Positions 7,549-14,774 of a stretch of DNA of 19,824 nt are shown piece after piece (within the stretch, counting starts at the first letter, position 1; each line of letters opens with the position of its first letter). The translations under genes were made by a program, and so were the position numbers. This DNA comes from Methanoregula sp. (lineage in GTDB: Archaea; Halobacteriota; Methanomicrobia; Methanomicrobiales; Methanospirillaceae). The notes under the pieces are model-generated. The model did not search any database. It was not told the origin of the DNA and saw only the letters and a program-made list of their open reading frames with translations. Location: the NCBI GenBank assembly GCA_023228295.1, contig JALOBP010000031.1, positions 9,709 through 29,532 on the forward strand, read 5' to 3'.

Positions 7549-7722
7549 ATGACCGATTGTCCGGAAAATGACGACGATACTGAAGATAACCATAGGCTTT
7601 TTCCCCCTGTTTCTGCTATTGATTCTCCATGCAGGGGACCGACCGGCAATCTTCAGAAATTAGAATCATGTGAATACCCTGTTCTTACTGCACCGAAGGC
7701 CGGCCGGAGTGATCTCGTATGA
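7549..7722 (+). CDS. Possible 57-residue leader protein, coupled to the RLAN gene
   Basis: ATG at 7549 opens a 57-codon frame whose TGA (7720-7722) overlaps the ATG of the next gene (7719) as ATGA, the same coupling seen at two further junctions of this operon (8513, 9886). The protein starts MTDCPENDDDTED (very acidic) and is rich in Pro, Ser and Lys later, with no recognisable domain. An in-frame GTG lies nine bases upstream. No Shine-Dalgarno is visible. It may be a real small gene, for example a peptide substrate or a leader used for translational coupling, or a chance frame. Confidence 0.3.
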   Translation: MTDCPENDDDTEDNHRLFPPVSAIDSPCRGPTGNLQKLESCEYPVLTAPKAGRSDLV

Positions 7723-8516
7723 ACAAAGGGACGGGCTCCCTATTCCTGCAACAGGACGAGAGTACTGAAATGGCCATGCGGTCCTGTGTTCCCTGCATCT
7801 CGTATGCGGGCATCATGTCACCGGCCTCCCCCGAAAATTCTCCCCCTCCCGGGAAAAGCACCAGCCATTCCACCTCAAGGCGCAACCCCGCCCTGCACCG
7901 GGATTCATTCATCGAACTTCGCGAGGGCGACACTCGGCACATCATCAGCGAGAATTACGCGTACAAGACCGAGTCGTATTACTCAATCCTGCGCCACGAA
8001 CTGGACGGAAGAACAGTAAAACCCTCCAGCAGCGCGGTCCTGGATGCCTATGTTGTCCCCATCTGCCTTGAACGGGCACGCCTTGCCGGCATCCCGGTCT
8101 GCGAATGGGGCATCTCCCAGGGGTATGCGCCGTCCCCATCTATCCTCTATGGCCTGAATTATTTTGCAAACAACGCAGAATACTGCGTGGCTGGCGATGA
8201 GATGAAGGCAAAAGAGGCAGTTGCGCACCTCACAAACCGGGGCAAATACCCGTTCTGTTACCAGAAACTCACACATGATGCGGCAATCAGTACCTGCATT
8301 GTGGTATTTGGCAAAACTACCGGCAAGTGCCGGAGCGTGGAACACCTTGCCCGGCAGGTATATGATCTCTTTGCCATCCCTCTCGTGACCATGGTGACCG
8401 TATCGAACAGCGAATCGATAAAACTCTCGTCGCTCTCGCCTACACGGTACTCCCAGTTATCCCCGGATGAGCGGACGCTGCTCAATGCATATCTCCATCA
8501 CCAGGTGTTCCTATGA
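7719..8516 (+). CDS. RLAN-type protein (RimK-like ATP-grasp N-terminal domain) as a stand-alone gene
   Basis: A 265-residue protein. From about residue 65 it parallels the RLAN region that precedes the ATP-grasp domain in bacterial 'RimK family' proteins: ENYAYKTESYYSILRHELDG and RTVKPSSSAVLDAY (compare YRYQSLGYYCSLLAEARGHRV), then TCIVVFGKTTGKCRSVEHLARQVYDLFAIPLV and LSPDERTLLNAYL. In bacteria these are one polypeptide; here RLAN is separate and its TGA overlaps the ATP-grasp ATG (ATGA at 8513-8516). The first 60 residues are low-complexity, Ser/Pro-rich and include SCVPC. The ATG at 7719 is supported by GGAGTGA seven bases upstream. Its likely role is as partner or substrate-recognition subunit of the ATP-grasp ligase; substrate unknown. 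Confidence 0.75.
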   Translation: MNKGTGSLFLQQDESTEMAMRSCVPCISYAGIMSPASPENSPPPGKSTSHSTSRRNPALHRDSFIELREGDTRHIISENYAYKTESYYSILRHELDGRTVKPSSSAVLDAYVVPICLERARLAGIPVCEWGISQGYAPSPSILYGLNYFANNAEYCVAGDEMKAKEAVAHLTNRGKYPFCYQKLTHDAAISTCIVVFGKTTGKCRSVEHLARQVYDLFAIPLVTMVTVSNSESIKLSSLSPTRYSQLSPDERTLLNAYLHHQVFL

Positions 8517-9385
8517 GCCGGCTCGGCATCTTTGTTGACCGTAAGACGATGTCAAATGCCGAACAGCTCACGGCCCTGATCCGGTGCCGGGACGTGGCAG
8601 AGAACATGGGACACAATGCCGAGTTCCTCTTTCCCGTGGACATCAACCGTATCCCCCATATGGATGCCCTGTTCATCCGTACCCGTACCGATCCCATGAA
8701 TATTGCCTACGTGGCAGCACAGATGGCAGCATTCCACGGGATTCCGGTCATCGACGACCCAGGTTCAATCCGGGTTTGCTCGGACAAGATCAACATGTAT
8801 TCCCACCTCATAAAAAAACAGGTGTCCATTCCCCGCACGGTCTTTTTATCCAAACATGACCTGACGGAGAAATGCGTTACCCGGCTTTTTGATACCCTTG
8901 GCACCCCGCTCATTCTCAAGGAACCCTCAACATCATTCTCGCTCCGGGTGGAGAAAGTGTGTGACATGGACACGTTCTTCCATGTTGCCCGGAGGTTCAT
9001 CAAGCTCTCTGACTGGATTGTCGTCCAGCAGTACGTTGAGAGCACCTATGACTGGCGGATCGGCGTCCTTGGAGGCAGACTCCTGTATGTCTGCAAATAC
9101 ACGATTCCCCAGGAGACATTCAAGATCCAGGCATCGGTGAACGGCCATATTGTCTATTGCGGAGTCCAGAGTGTTCCGGAACATGATGTTCCCCCGCATG
9201 TTATCGCTCTTGGAATCGACGCAGCGAATGCGATCGGGAATGGCCTGTACGGTGTGGATATCAAGAACAGCAACGGCGATGCCTGCGTGATCGAAGTCAA
9301 CGACAACCCTTCGATCGAGAGCGGTGAAGATAACTGTTACCCGGAAGTGTTCGGGCAGATCGTTACTCATCTTCTTAAAGCGTGA
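8513..9385 (+). CDS. RimK-like ATP-grasp carboxylate-amine ligase
   Basis: A 290-residue ATP-grasp enzyme predicted to join a carboxylate to an amine through an acyl-phosphate. Visible: a pre-ATP-grasp part with DALFIRTRTD and PVIDDPGSIRVCSDKINMY (K92); LILKEPSTSFSLRV (K136, ATP-binding loop); VVQQYVESTYDWRIGVLGG (E176, D180, R182); and the metal-binding end GVDIKNSNG...VIEVNDNPSIESG (D249, E261, N263, N265). It matches the C-terminal half of bacterial RLAN-ATP-grasp fusions, so this locus carries the two halves as separate, overlapping genes. A Shine-Dalgarno AGGTG precedes the start. The product is unknown; the family includes enzymes adding glutamate or making peptide-like amides. Confidence 0.92.
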   Translation: MSRLGIFVDRKTMSNAEQLTALIRCRDVAENMGHNAEFLFPVDINRIPHMDALFIRTRTDPMNIAYVAAQMAAFHGIPVIDDPGSIRVCSDKINMYSHLIKKQVSIPRTVFLSKHDLTEKCVTRLFDTLGTPLILKEPSTSFSLRVEKVCDMDTFFHVARRFIKLSDWIVVQQYVESTYDWRIGVLGGRLLYVCKYTIPQETFKIQASVNGHIVYCGVQSVPEHDVPPHVIALGIDAANAIGNGLYGVDIKNSNGDACVIEVNDNPSIESGEDNCYPEVFGQIVTHLLKA

Positions 9386-9391
9386 TCCACC

Positions 9392-9889
9392 ATGACTGAC
9401 GACTGGCTGCTCCGAGCCGAAACTATCTGCCTGCAGTGCGACGGGCACTGCTGCCATGAGGCACACCCTCCTATTTCCGGCCACTGCCACGAGCGGCTCC
9501 TGGGCGGAAGGATCCCGGCTGAATATTTTGAAACGAATGGGTACAACCGTCTGCGATGCCGGCCTGACGGAACCTGCATCTGCTGGAATGAGGGAAAATG
9601 TCTTATCCACGACATAAAACCCGAGACCTGCCGGGCCGGGCCGTTCACGTTTGATGTGAAAGGGGATGTTATTGAGATCTTCTTAAAATTCGAGAGCATC
9701 TGCCCGCTGGTCCGGCTGTTAAAAGAAGTTCCTGCTGCCTATGAGACACAGTATTCCGTTGCGGTTCGGAACATCACGCACCTTGTCTCAAACCTGACCG
9801 ACAATGAACTGGCAGTCATCTGCAGTATCGACGAACCTGATACCTGGAAAGTTGCCGAGATCCCACGGCAGAGGTCAGGTCATCCATGA
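9392..9889 (+). CDS. YkgJ-type cysteine cluster protein
   Basis: A 165-residue protein with the YkgJ-like cysteine layout: C13-x2-C16-x3-C20-C21 near the N terminus, then C32, C56, C62, C64, C70, and the family's closing motif KPETCRAGPF (C80). Family members are predicted metal (zinc or iron-sulfur) binders. Their role here is unknown; cluster placement between an ATP-grasp and a GCS2 enzyme suggests modification or redox chemistry on the same product. Start lies six bases after the ATP-grasp stop, and the end overlaps the GCS2 start as ATGA (9886-9889). Confidence 0.85.
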   Translation: MTDDWLLRAETICLQCDGHCCHEAHPPISGHCHERLLGGRIPAEYFETNGYNRLRCRPDGTCICWNEGKCLIHDIKPETCRAGPFTFDVKGDVIEIFLKFESICPLVRLLKEVPAAYETQYSVAVRNITHLVSNLTDNELAVICSIDEPDTWKVAEIPRQRSGHP

Positions 9890-11037
9890 CTATCGGTACC
9901 GAACATGAATTCTCCATCAATGGCCGGCAGTTCACACCCCTGCCTGTTTCCGACCAGATCATAAAGAGTATCTGCGGCCGGAACGAGAGCGAGATCCTTT
10001 TTGGCCAGACAAAACTGGGAAAAGAACTCCAGAAGACGGTCCTTGAACTGGTTCCCCGCACACATGCGGACAATCTTGCTGCACTGGAGACACAACTGGT
10101 CGGGGGCATCGGGAAATTCTACCACATATTCCGGGACCAGTACACCCTGCTCGGCCTCGGGATGCACCCGACCGCCCGTCCCGACGCTATCCCGGTCTGG
10201 GACCATGACGAAGGCGAATACTATGTTGCCTATGACCGGCTCTTCAATATCCGCCAGCACGGGTGGCTGAACATCCAGGCACTTCAGGTCAATCTCTCGT
10301 ACCGGAATGACCGGGAACTCGTTTCTGTCTATAACCGGATCCGCTGCCTCATGCCATACCTTATTGCGGTCACGGCCTCGTCGCCCATGGTTGAAGGGAA
10401 TCTGACCGGATCCTGCGACAACCGTCTCCTCTTCTACAATGAAAACCAGAAAGAGATCCCGCTCATCTGCAACGGCATCGTTCCGGAGCGGATCCGTTCC
10501 GTCACGGATTACCATACCCTGCTGGATGGTATGTACCGTGAACTCCGCGCCCGCGATGCAGAAATCCTCTGCGAGGAATGGGTCAATTCTAGCGGGTGTA
10601 TCGTCCGCTTCTCCCGGAAGTGCCTGGAGATCAAGGCACTGGACGAACAGGAGTCCATCCGCTCCGATATGGCAGTCTGTGCGTTCATCCGCTCCCTCCT
10701 CCGCTGCCCGTCACTGCCGATCGAGACAGACCAGGACGCACTGCGGGAACTCACTGATACGGTAATCCGGAGCGGGACCGTTGAAATCCAGCCGGATCTT
10801 GAGAAGCTGTACGAACGTGCGCTGAACCGTGCGACTGATGACGAGCGGGACTATCTTCCGCACATTCATGAGCGGATCCAGAACGGAAGCCTTGCAGAGC
10901 AGATGGCAATCCGGATCCGCGATGAAGGGGAGTATATCCCGGTTCTCAACGATCTGGCCGCATGCCTGCGGAACAATCAGTCCTATTCCTCCCGGTTATC
11001 CACTTCCGCAATCGATATACGGCTCCCGCATGTTTGA
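9886..11037 (+). CDS. GCS2 family carboxylate-amine ligase (glutamate-cysteine ligase-like)
   Basis: A 383-residue protein of the glutamine-synthetase-like GCS2 fold, expected to form an amide bond between an amino acid side chain or carboxylate and an amine using ATP. Visible signatures: the metal-binding IGTEHEFSI (E6, E8) at the N terminus; a central QALQVNLSYRND strand in the place of the usual HVHV; and VTASSPMVEGNLTGSCDNR, which matches the 'ASSPFWxGxxTGxxSxR' core. Length is normal for GCS2. It is not likely a true gamma-glutamylcysteine synthetase, since it sits in an ATP-grasp operon. An AGGT Shine-Dalgarno and an ATGA overlap with the preceding gene support the start. It overlaps the next ATG (11030) by eight bases. 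Confidence 0.88.
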   Translation: MTIGTEHEFSINGRQFTPLPVSDQIIKSICGRNESEILFGQTKLGKELQKTVLELVPRTHADNLAALETQLVGGIGKFYHIFRDQYTLLGLGMHPTARPDAIPVWDHDEGEYYVAYDRLFNIRQHGWLNIQALQVNLSYRNDRELVSVYNRIRCLMPYLIAVTASSPMVEGNLTGSCDNRLLFYNENQKEIPLICNGIVPERIRSVTDYHTLLDGMYRELRARDAEILCEEWVNSSGCIVRFSRKCLEIKALDEQESIRSDMAVCAFIRSLLRCPSLPIETDQDALRELTDTVIRSGTVEIQPDLEKLYERALNRATDDERDYLPHIHERIQNGSLAEQMAIRIRDEGEYIPVLNDLAACLRNNQSYSSRLSTSAIDIRLPHV

Positions 11038-11348
11038 CGTATTGATCGGAATCCATGATCTCCGGGACATCGCGTTCGTTAATGCCGTGTTCTTTGCCAT
11101 CCCGGGCATGATCCGGGTTGCTAACGGGGGTTTGGTTCTTGAAAAAAACACGCACAAGAATCGGGGGCACGGTTCGGCAGCAGTTCGAAGGATATCCCCC
11201 AGCGGATCCTGCGGAATACCGGCATCCCGGGGACGTGTTCCAAACCGTGGGCGACATCTGCCTCTACCTTGGCGGGAAAGAGTACAATGGATCTATATGT
11301 GGCCCCAACAGCGAAACGCGTAAACCTCTCCTGCCACCTAGAGTGTGA
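11030..11348 (+). pseudogene. Last gene of the ATP-grasp operon, apparently frameshifted
   Basis: Two frames each look coding for part of this stretch. From ATG 11030 the first runs MFDVLIGIHDLRDIAFVNAVFFAIPG...GLVLEKNTHKN and then turns Arg/Ser-rich. From about 11150 the +1 frame becomes protein-like (TVRQQFEGYPPADPAEYRHP, then GDVFQTVGDICLYLGGKEYNG) and ends at TGA 11346-11348. Codon choice (GGC, GAC, TAC, CTC) fits the neighbours in the first part of one frame and the second part of the other. A seven-A run at 11142-11148 and a G5 run near 11165 are likely indel sites. Joined, they would give about 105 residues. I do not recognise the family. It could be a recent frameshift mutation, a sequencing error or, less likely, programmed frameshifting. 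It overlaps the convergent gene by 11 bases. Confidence 0.45.
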
Positions 11349-13020
11349 TTTTTTTGAGAATACGACCGTTCCGGAAAACGGTGATGCCGCCCCCGCTCTG
11401 CGAGACGACAATGCCGATCGTTTTTGTTATCGAGGTTATTGCGGCAACGGAATTGTGTCGGGTCCCCATGCCGGGCGGGAGGGATACGCTGCTTGAATCC
11501 ACCGTGATGTAGCGGCCGACTGCTTCGACAAAACCGTCGCCGGTGATCACGAACGCCCCATCAAGCTGGGCGAGCGCCTTGATATTCTCGTTGAGATCAG
11601 AATTGGTCACCACGCGGAGTTCCTGGGGATGACCCTCGAACGGATTGAGGATGATCTGGCGGGATTTCTCCATAACCTGCTTGGTATCGCCGATCAAGAA
11701 TGTTGTCCCAACCTGTTTTCCCTCGCGGCCCTCGATCGAGATCTCGGTACAGATATGGAAGACCGCATCGAACACCTCTTCCCGCACATCAGAATCGTTT
11801 ACGACAAGATCCTTCCACGAGTCCGTACTGATTCGTACCTCCCCCATACCACGTTTCCGGTCGGTGATGTCGTTTCCGATGCAGAGAATCTCAGTAATCC
11901 TCCCTTTTTCGTCGCGGATAGCCTTGTTGATCCAGGCGATCCAGACCCGGTCGCCGTTCCGGCGCACATTCTCACTGATATTGACCGCTCCGCCTTCGGC
12001 ATTAAATCCCATGTCGCTGACCATCATCGAGAAGTCGTGCTGGGCCCGGGCTTTCTCCGGCAGGAGGGTCCCGATGATGTTTTTCCCGAGCAGATCCTCA
12101 CCAGCATAATCAAAAAAAGTCAGCGCATACGTGTTTACGAACGTGATCATGCCCTGGAGATCCATCCGGATGATGATACTCTGGGTGTTCCGGAGCACCT
12201 CACGGTACCGCACCTCGCTTGCTTTCAGTGCGTCGGCTATCTTCTGCTTCTCCGAGATATCTGTGACGATGAACGTTCCCCCCAGTGTGACATCCCGGGG
12301 ATCGAGGGGCTGCGCCTGGATCCGGCAGGGAATGGTCGCCGCATCATTCCGGACCAGTCGGCATTCCGTAAACGGCTGGCCCGTGGCATCGCGGTGGGTG
12401 AGGAGGTCGCGGGTTGCCAGCTCATATTCCTCGGCATTGTGGTAAATGGACCGGATCTCACGGCCGACCAGTTCGGTTTCACGGTATCCGAGCATGCCGG
12501 CAAAGGGGCGGTTTACCCATTCGATAACCCCGTTGCGCATCTGGAAGATCCCCAGGGGGGTTGAGGACAGGATCGATGCCAGCTGCTCGTTCTGGGCTTT
12601 TTGTTCCCGCTCGGCTTTCTTGCGGAGCATGGTCCCCTTGATGAGTGTGACCATGTCGGAAAGTGCCGGCCGGATATCGCCGCTCTTTGGCAGGATCAGT
12701 TCGGTACCATTGCTCAGTTCCTGCAGGGCAAGCCGGGTCGGGCCTTTCCGGCTGTAAAGAATGACCGGCGTGATGATTCCCTGTGACTTTAAGTATTTCA
12801 AAAAATCGATACCGTTCATGTCTGAGACAAATTCGATACCGTTCACTTCCGTGATCTCCTCGTACGTGATGATGACGTCGAAAGATCGGCTTTTCAGCTT
12901 CTCGGTTGCCCCTTTGATGGAATGGGCAGACTCAACCCGCAGGTCTCCGGTCTTCTCTAAGATGGTACGGATCTGGTTCAGGAGGTCGGTGTTGTCATCA
13001 ATGAACAGGACCGAGATCAT
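11338..13020 (-). CDS. Signalling protein: degenerate receiver - PAS - PAS - diadenylate cyclase (DAC)
   Basis: A 560-residue protein. Residues 1-125 form a response-regulator receiver (VLFIDDN with D8/D9, and LILPKSGD with K112). The strand that should carry the phospho-Asp reads FDVIITYEEI, Tyr or Thr where Asp is expected. A short coiled linker (130-148), PAS1 (about 148-255, WVNRPFAGMLGY, closing TDISEKQK) and PAS2 (about 268-388, closing GNDITDRKR) follow. The C terminus (about 415-560) carries the diadenylate cyclase motifs LDGAFVIT (486-492) and GTRHNSVAAIT (519-529), then IGIVVSQSGG. DAC domains make c-di-AMP from two ATP. So this is a predicted soluble, sensor-regulated c-di-AMP synthase. 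The start has GGGAG seven bases upstream. It is convergent with the frameshifted gene and is probably monocistronic. Confidence 0.88.
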   Translation of the reverse strand: MISVLFIDDNTDLLNQIRTILEKTGDLRVESAHSIKGATEKLKSRSFDVIITYEEITEVNGIEFVSDMNGIDFLKYLKSQGIITPVILYSRKGPTRLALQELSNGTELILPKSGDIRPALSDMVTLIKGTMLRKKAEREQKAQNEQLASILSSTPLGIFQMRNGVIEWVNRPFAGMLGYRETELVGREIRSIYHNAEEYELATRDLLTHRDATGQPFTECRLVRNDAATIPCRIQAQPLDPRDVTLGGTFIVTDISEKQKIADALKASEVRYREVLRNTQSIIIRMDLQGMITFVNTYALTFFDYAGEDLLGKNIIGTLLPEKARAQHDFSMMVSDMGFNAEGGAVNISENVRRNGDRVWIAWINKAIRDEKGRITEILCIGNDITDRKRGMGEVRISTDSWKDLVVNDSDVREEVFDAVFHICTEISIEGREGKQVGTTFLIGDTKQVMEKSRQIILNPFEGHPQELRVVTNSDLNENIKALAQLDGAFVITGDGFVEAVGRYITVDSSSVSLPPGMGTRHNSVAAITSITKTIGIVVSQSGGGITVFRNGRILKKITL

Positions 13021-13027
13021 TGGTTAT

Positions 13028-13087
13028 CTCCCAGAATTTGCGGGGATTTCACGTATTAGAGGTGGAAAGTTGAGCGATAAATAGTTG
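13028..13087 (-). promoter_or_regulatory. Promoter and ribosome-binding site of the DAC gene
   Basis: The minus strand has a TATA-like CTATTTATC (about 13076-13085) about 60 bases before the start, and GGGAG (13028-13032) close to it. Together they predict a leader of roughly 35 nt. Confidence 0.4.
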
Positions 13088-13216
13088 TTGCGCCGATCCT
13101 GTCGCGGATCCGTCAGGTATGGGACGGGGATGTACGACCCGGCAACCGGGCCGGGAAAAACGGCCAGGCACCATGCCCGGAAGAAAGAATGAAACTGGCT
13201 GGATAAAAAGGACAGG

Positions 13217-13224
13217 AAAAAAAA
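13217..13224 (-). terminator. Oligo-T terminator after the winged-helix gene
   Basis: Eight T on the minus strand immediately follow the TAA stop at 13225-13227. The rest of the 204-base gap 13021-13224 shows only GC-rich short palindromes (for example CCCGG-CAA-CCGGG near 13139) and no supported gene. Confidence 0.5.
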
Positions 13225-13569
13225 TTAATTTTCAGTATTCTGGACGATTGCCAGCTGGTACATCCAGTCCATGAGCGGGTGGCATTCTTCGACAATACAT
13301 TCCAGCTCGCAGCCGATGCAGGGAATAAGTTCGTCTCCGGCCAGGAGATCGTTTGGGTTGACCGGCATCTGCCGGGCCTTCAGGAGATAGGTCTTGATCC
13401 CATCCTTCTTGAATTCAATCCGGTCGATGAGCCCGCCTTCTTCGAGTTTCTTGACGATCCGCGAGCACTTCCGGCTGTCAACACCCAGCTCCTTCCAGAG
13501 CTCGCTCTGGAGGACACCTTCGGGTCTCGACTGGATAAGTTTCAGTCCATCTTCAACAGGATCCGACAT
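13225..13569 (-). CDS. Winged-helix DNA-binding protein with four-cysteine cluster
   Basis: A 114-residue protein. Residues about 5-65 form a winged helix (LKLIQSRPEGVLQSELWKEL, GVDSRKCSRIVKKLEEGGLI, then a wing FKKDGIKTYLL). The C-terminal part carries C84-x2-C87-x3-C91-x4-C96 (IPCIGCELECIVEECHP), a spacing that could bind an iron-sulfur cluster or zinc. Together they suggest a redox-, oxygen- or metal-responsive regulator. I do not recognise a named family. It begins 25 bases after the Sm-like gene on the same strand, so the two are probably co-transcribed. The start is an ATG preceded by GGTG. Confidence 0.8.
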   Translation of the reverse strand: MSDPVEDGLKLIQSRPEGVLQSELWKELGVDSRKCSRIVKKLEEGGLIDRIEFKKDGIKTYLLKARQMPVNPNDLLAGDELIPCIGCELECIVEECHPLMDWMYQLAIVQNTEN

Positions 13570-13594
13570 TGTAGTGCACCATTATTCGGTCAGA

Positions 13595-13831
13595 TCAGAT
13601 AACCGGAGCGATTGTCAGGATGTTGTTGCCCCGGATGACAACCGTCCCGAGACTGCGGCCACGCTGGTTGTCAACGAATTCGAGGGTCTCTTCCATATGG
13701 ATGTTCAGATATTCATCCACGGCAACGAGGCGCCCCTGCAGTTTCCTGCCCTCATCTTTTATCTCGACGGATATTTTTGAATCAACGAGCGCAAACACTT
13801 TTTTTATCGGCAAAACAATTCCGTTAACCAT
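13595..13831 (-). CDS. Sm-like archaeal protein (SmAP/Lsm)
   Basis: A 78-residue Sm-fold protein, normal length for SmAP. The Sm1 motif is at KISVEIKDEGRKLQGRLVAV (DEYLNI following) and the Sm2 motif at LGTVVIRGNNILTI, with the typical IRG-N signature. Family members form heptameric or hexameric rings binding U-rich RNA and act in RNA metabolism. The frame is open 32 codons upstream but the Sm fold begins at MVNGIVLPIKKVFALVDSKI, so ATG 13829-13831 is chosen; no strong Shine-Dalgarno. Co-transcribed with the four-cysteine winged-helix gene downstream. Confidence 0.92.
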   Translation of the reverse strand: MVNGIVLPIKKVFALVDSKISVEIKDEGRKLQGRLVAVDEYLNIHMEETLEFVDNQRGRSLGTVVIRGNNILTIAPVI

Positions 13832-13867
13832 CTGCCCTAATTTGGGATGTAAGGTAATTAAAGTTTG

Positions 13868-13884
13868 CTTATACCCTGAGGGTA
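13868..13884. promoter_or_regulatory. Palindrome overlapping a TATA-like element of the Sm-like gene
   Basis: TACCCT-G-AGGGTA (13872-13884) is a perfect six-base-arm palindrome, overlapping a minus-strand TATAAG (13868-13873) about 40 bases before the Sm start. A regulator binding here would block TBP access. It is a candidate operator only; the co-transcribed winged-helix protein is an obvious candidate. Confidence 0.35.
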
Positions 13885-13923
13885 AAGAAAAACCGATGCT
13901 GCATCCGGCTTCGGGTCCTTGCC

Positions 13924-14709
13924 TCATGAACGGGTATTGTCATTTTTCAGTGACAACAACATAATAGTCCAGCTTCCTTTCGTGGGATAATCCTCAACAG
14001 AACAATTCTTTTCGGAGATAACGACGTGTTCGCGAACCCGCGGGTATGTAAGGTCCACCCGTGCGGTATTGTTCTGGAATGCATCGGGAAGCGGAATATT
14101 CACCCGGAATTCATCATACCGACTGACATTCAGGAGGACGCGTACGTTGTCAACCTTACTGTTATAGACCCAGTCATAACCGTATTCCGTTGGGGTTACG
14201 GCTGCGTACACAGAGTAACAGGACCCGCGATATTCCGTATCATTCCAGTTGACCCTCAGAATATCAGTCGAAAGGGTATCGGGGGATAGCGTTGTGTTCG
14301 GTGTGTAAATACCTTCAACCGTTGCATCCGTTGCCGGATTGTAAATCCTGAACGGGATCGTATCGTTGGGGGAATTTGTGATCGTCCATGTCCAGTTCCG
14401 CTCAGACCATGTTATATTCAGGTCATCATCATCGGTATAACCAGCCCGCATACGACCGTCGGGCTCAAGGAAAAGATCATTCCCGTGGATAAAATCATTC
14501 ACACTGTAAAAACCGTACTCCGTGTGCGTAACGGGATCGGTAAATTCAACACAGCACTCGCGCGGTGCAATAACCCATGCATGGTAATATCCGAAAAGGA
14601 CAAGTCCGCCAAAGAGTAAAAAAATAATTAGCAAAGCTGCGACTACGAATTTGTTTCCAAATCCCCGGTAGATTTTGTTTCCGAGATGGTTTATGCGGTC
14701 CGGTTTCAT
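13924..14709 (-). CDS. Single-span extracytoplasmic protein of unknown function
   Basis: A 261-residue protein: a basic N-terminal tail (about 1-23), one strong transmembrane helix (FVVAALLIIFLLFGGLVLFG, about 21-42), then a large extracytoplasmic domain of beta character. This domain has several Asn-x-Ser/Thr sequons (for example NITWS, NWTWT, NTT, NDT, NVS, NNT, NCS), tandem cysteines CC near residue 52 and two later cysteines, so it may be glycosylated and disulfide-bonded. Two TATA-like AT-rich elements lie about 70-100 bases upstream. No family recognised. It ends 92 bases before the Sm-like start, same strand. Confidence 0.8.
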   Translation of the reverse strand: MKPDRINHLGNKIYRGFGNKFVVAALLIIFLLFGGLVLFGYYHAWVIAPRECCVEFTDPVTHTEYGFYSVNDFIHGNDLFLEPDGRMRAGYTDDDDLNITWSERNWTWTITNSPNDTIPFRIYNPATDATVEGIYTPNTTLSPDTLSTDILRVNWNDTEYRGSCYSVYAAVTPTEYGYDWVYNSKVDNVRVLLNVSRYDEFRVNIPLPDAFQNNTARVDLTYPRVREHVVISEKNCSVEDYPTKGSWTIMLLSLKNDNTRS

Positions 14710-14774
14710 GGTAATCTCTGTTTTGGGGGTTTCTATTCAAATAATCTAAAAACATAAAAAACTAAAAATTTGGT

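Noticed and set aside
11629..12564. Long plus-strand ORF (311 codons) opposite the PAS region
   Set aside because: It lies antisense to the well-supported receiver-PAS-PAS-DAC gene; GC-rich third positions keep the opposite frame open.
7471..13082. The 12-mer TGAGCGATAAAT occurs at both 7471 and 13071
   Set aside because: A 12-base match by chance is expected in 20 kb, and the two would drive transcripts in different directions.
13100..13200. GC-rich hairpins in the gap before the winged-helix gene end
   Set aside because: Short common GC palindromes; no ncRNA consensus or conserved structure can be shown from one sequence.
13832..13927. N-terminal extension of the Sm-like protein
   Set aside because: Sm proteins begin near MVNGIVLP; the extension holds the probable promoter palindrome.
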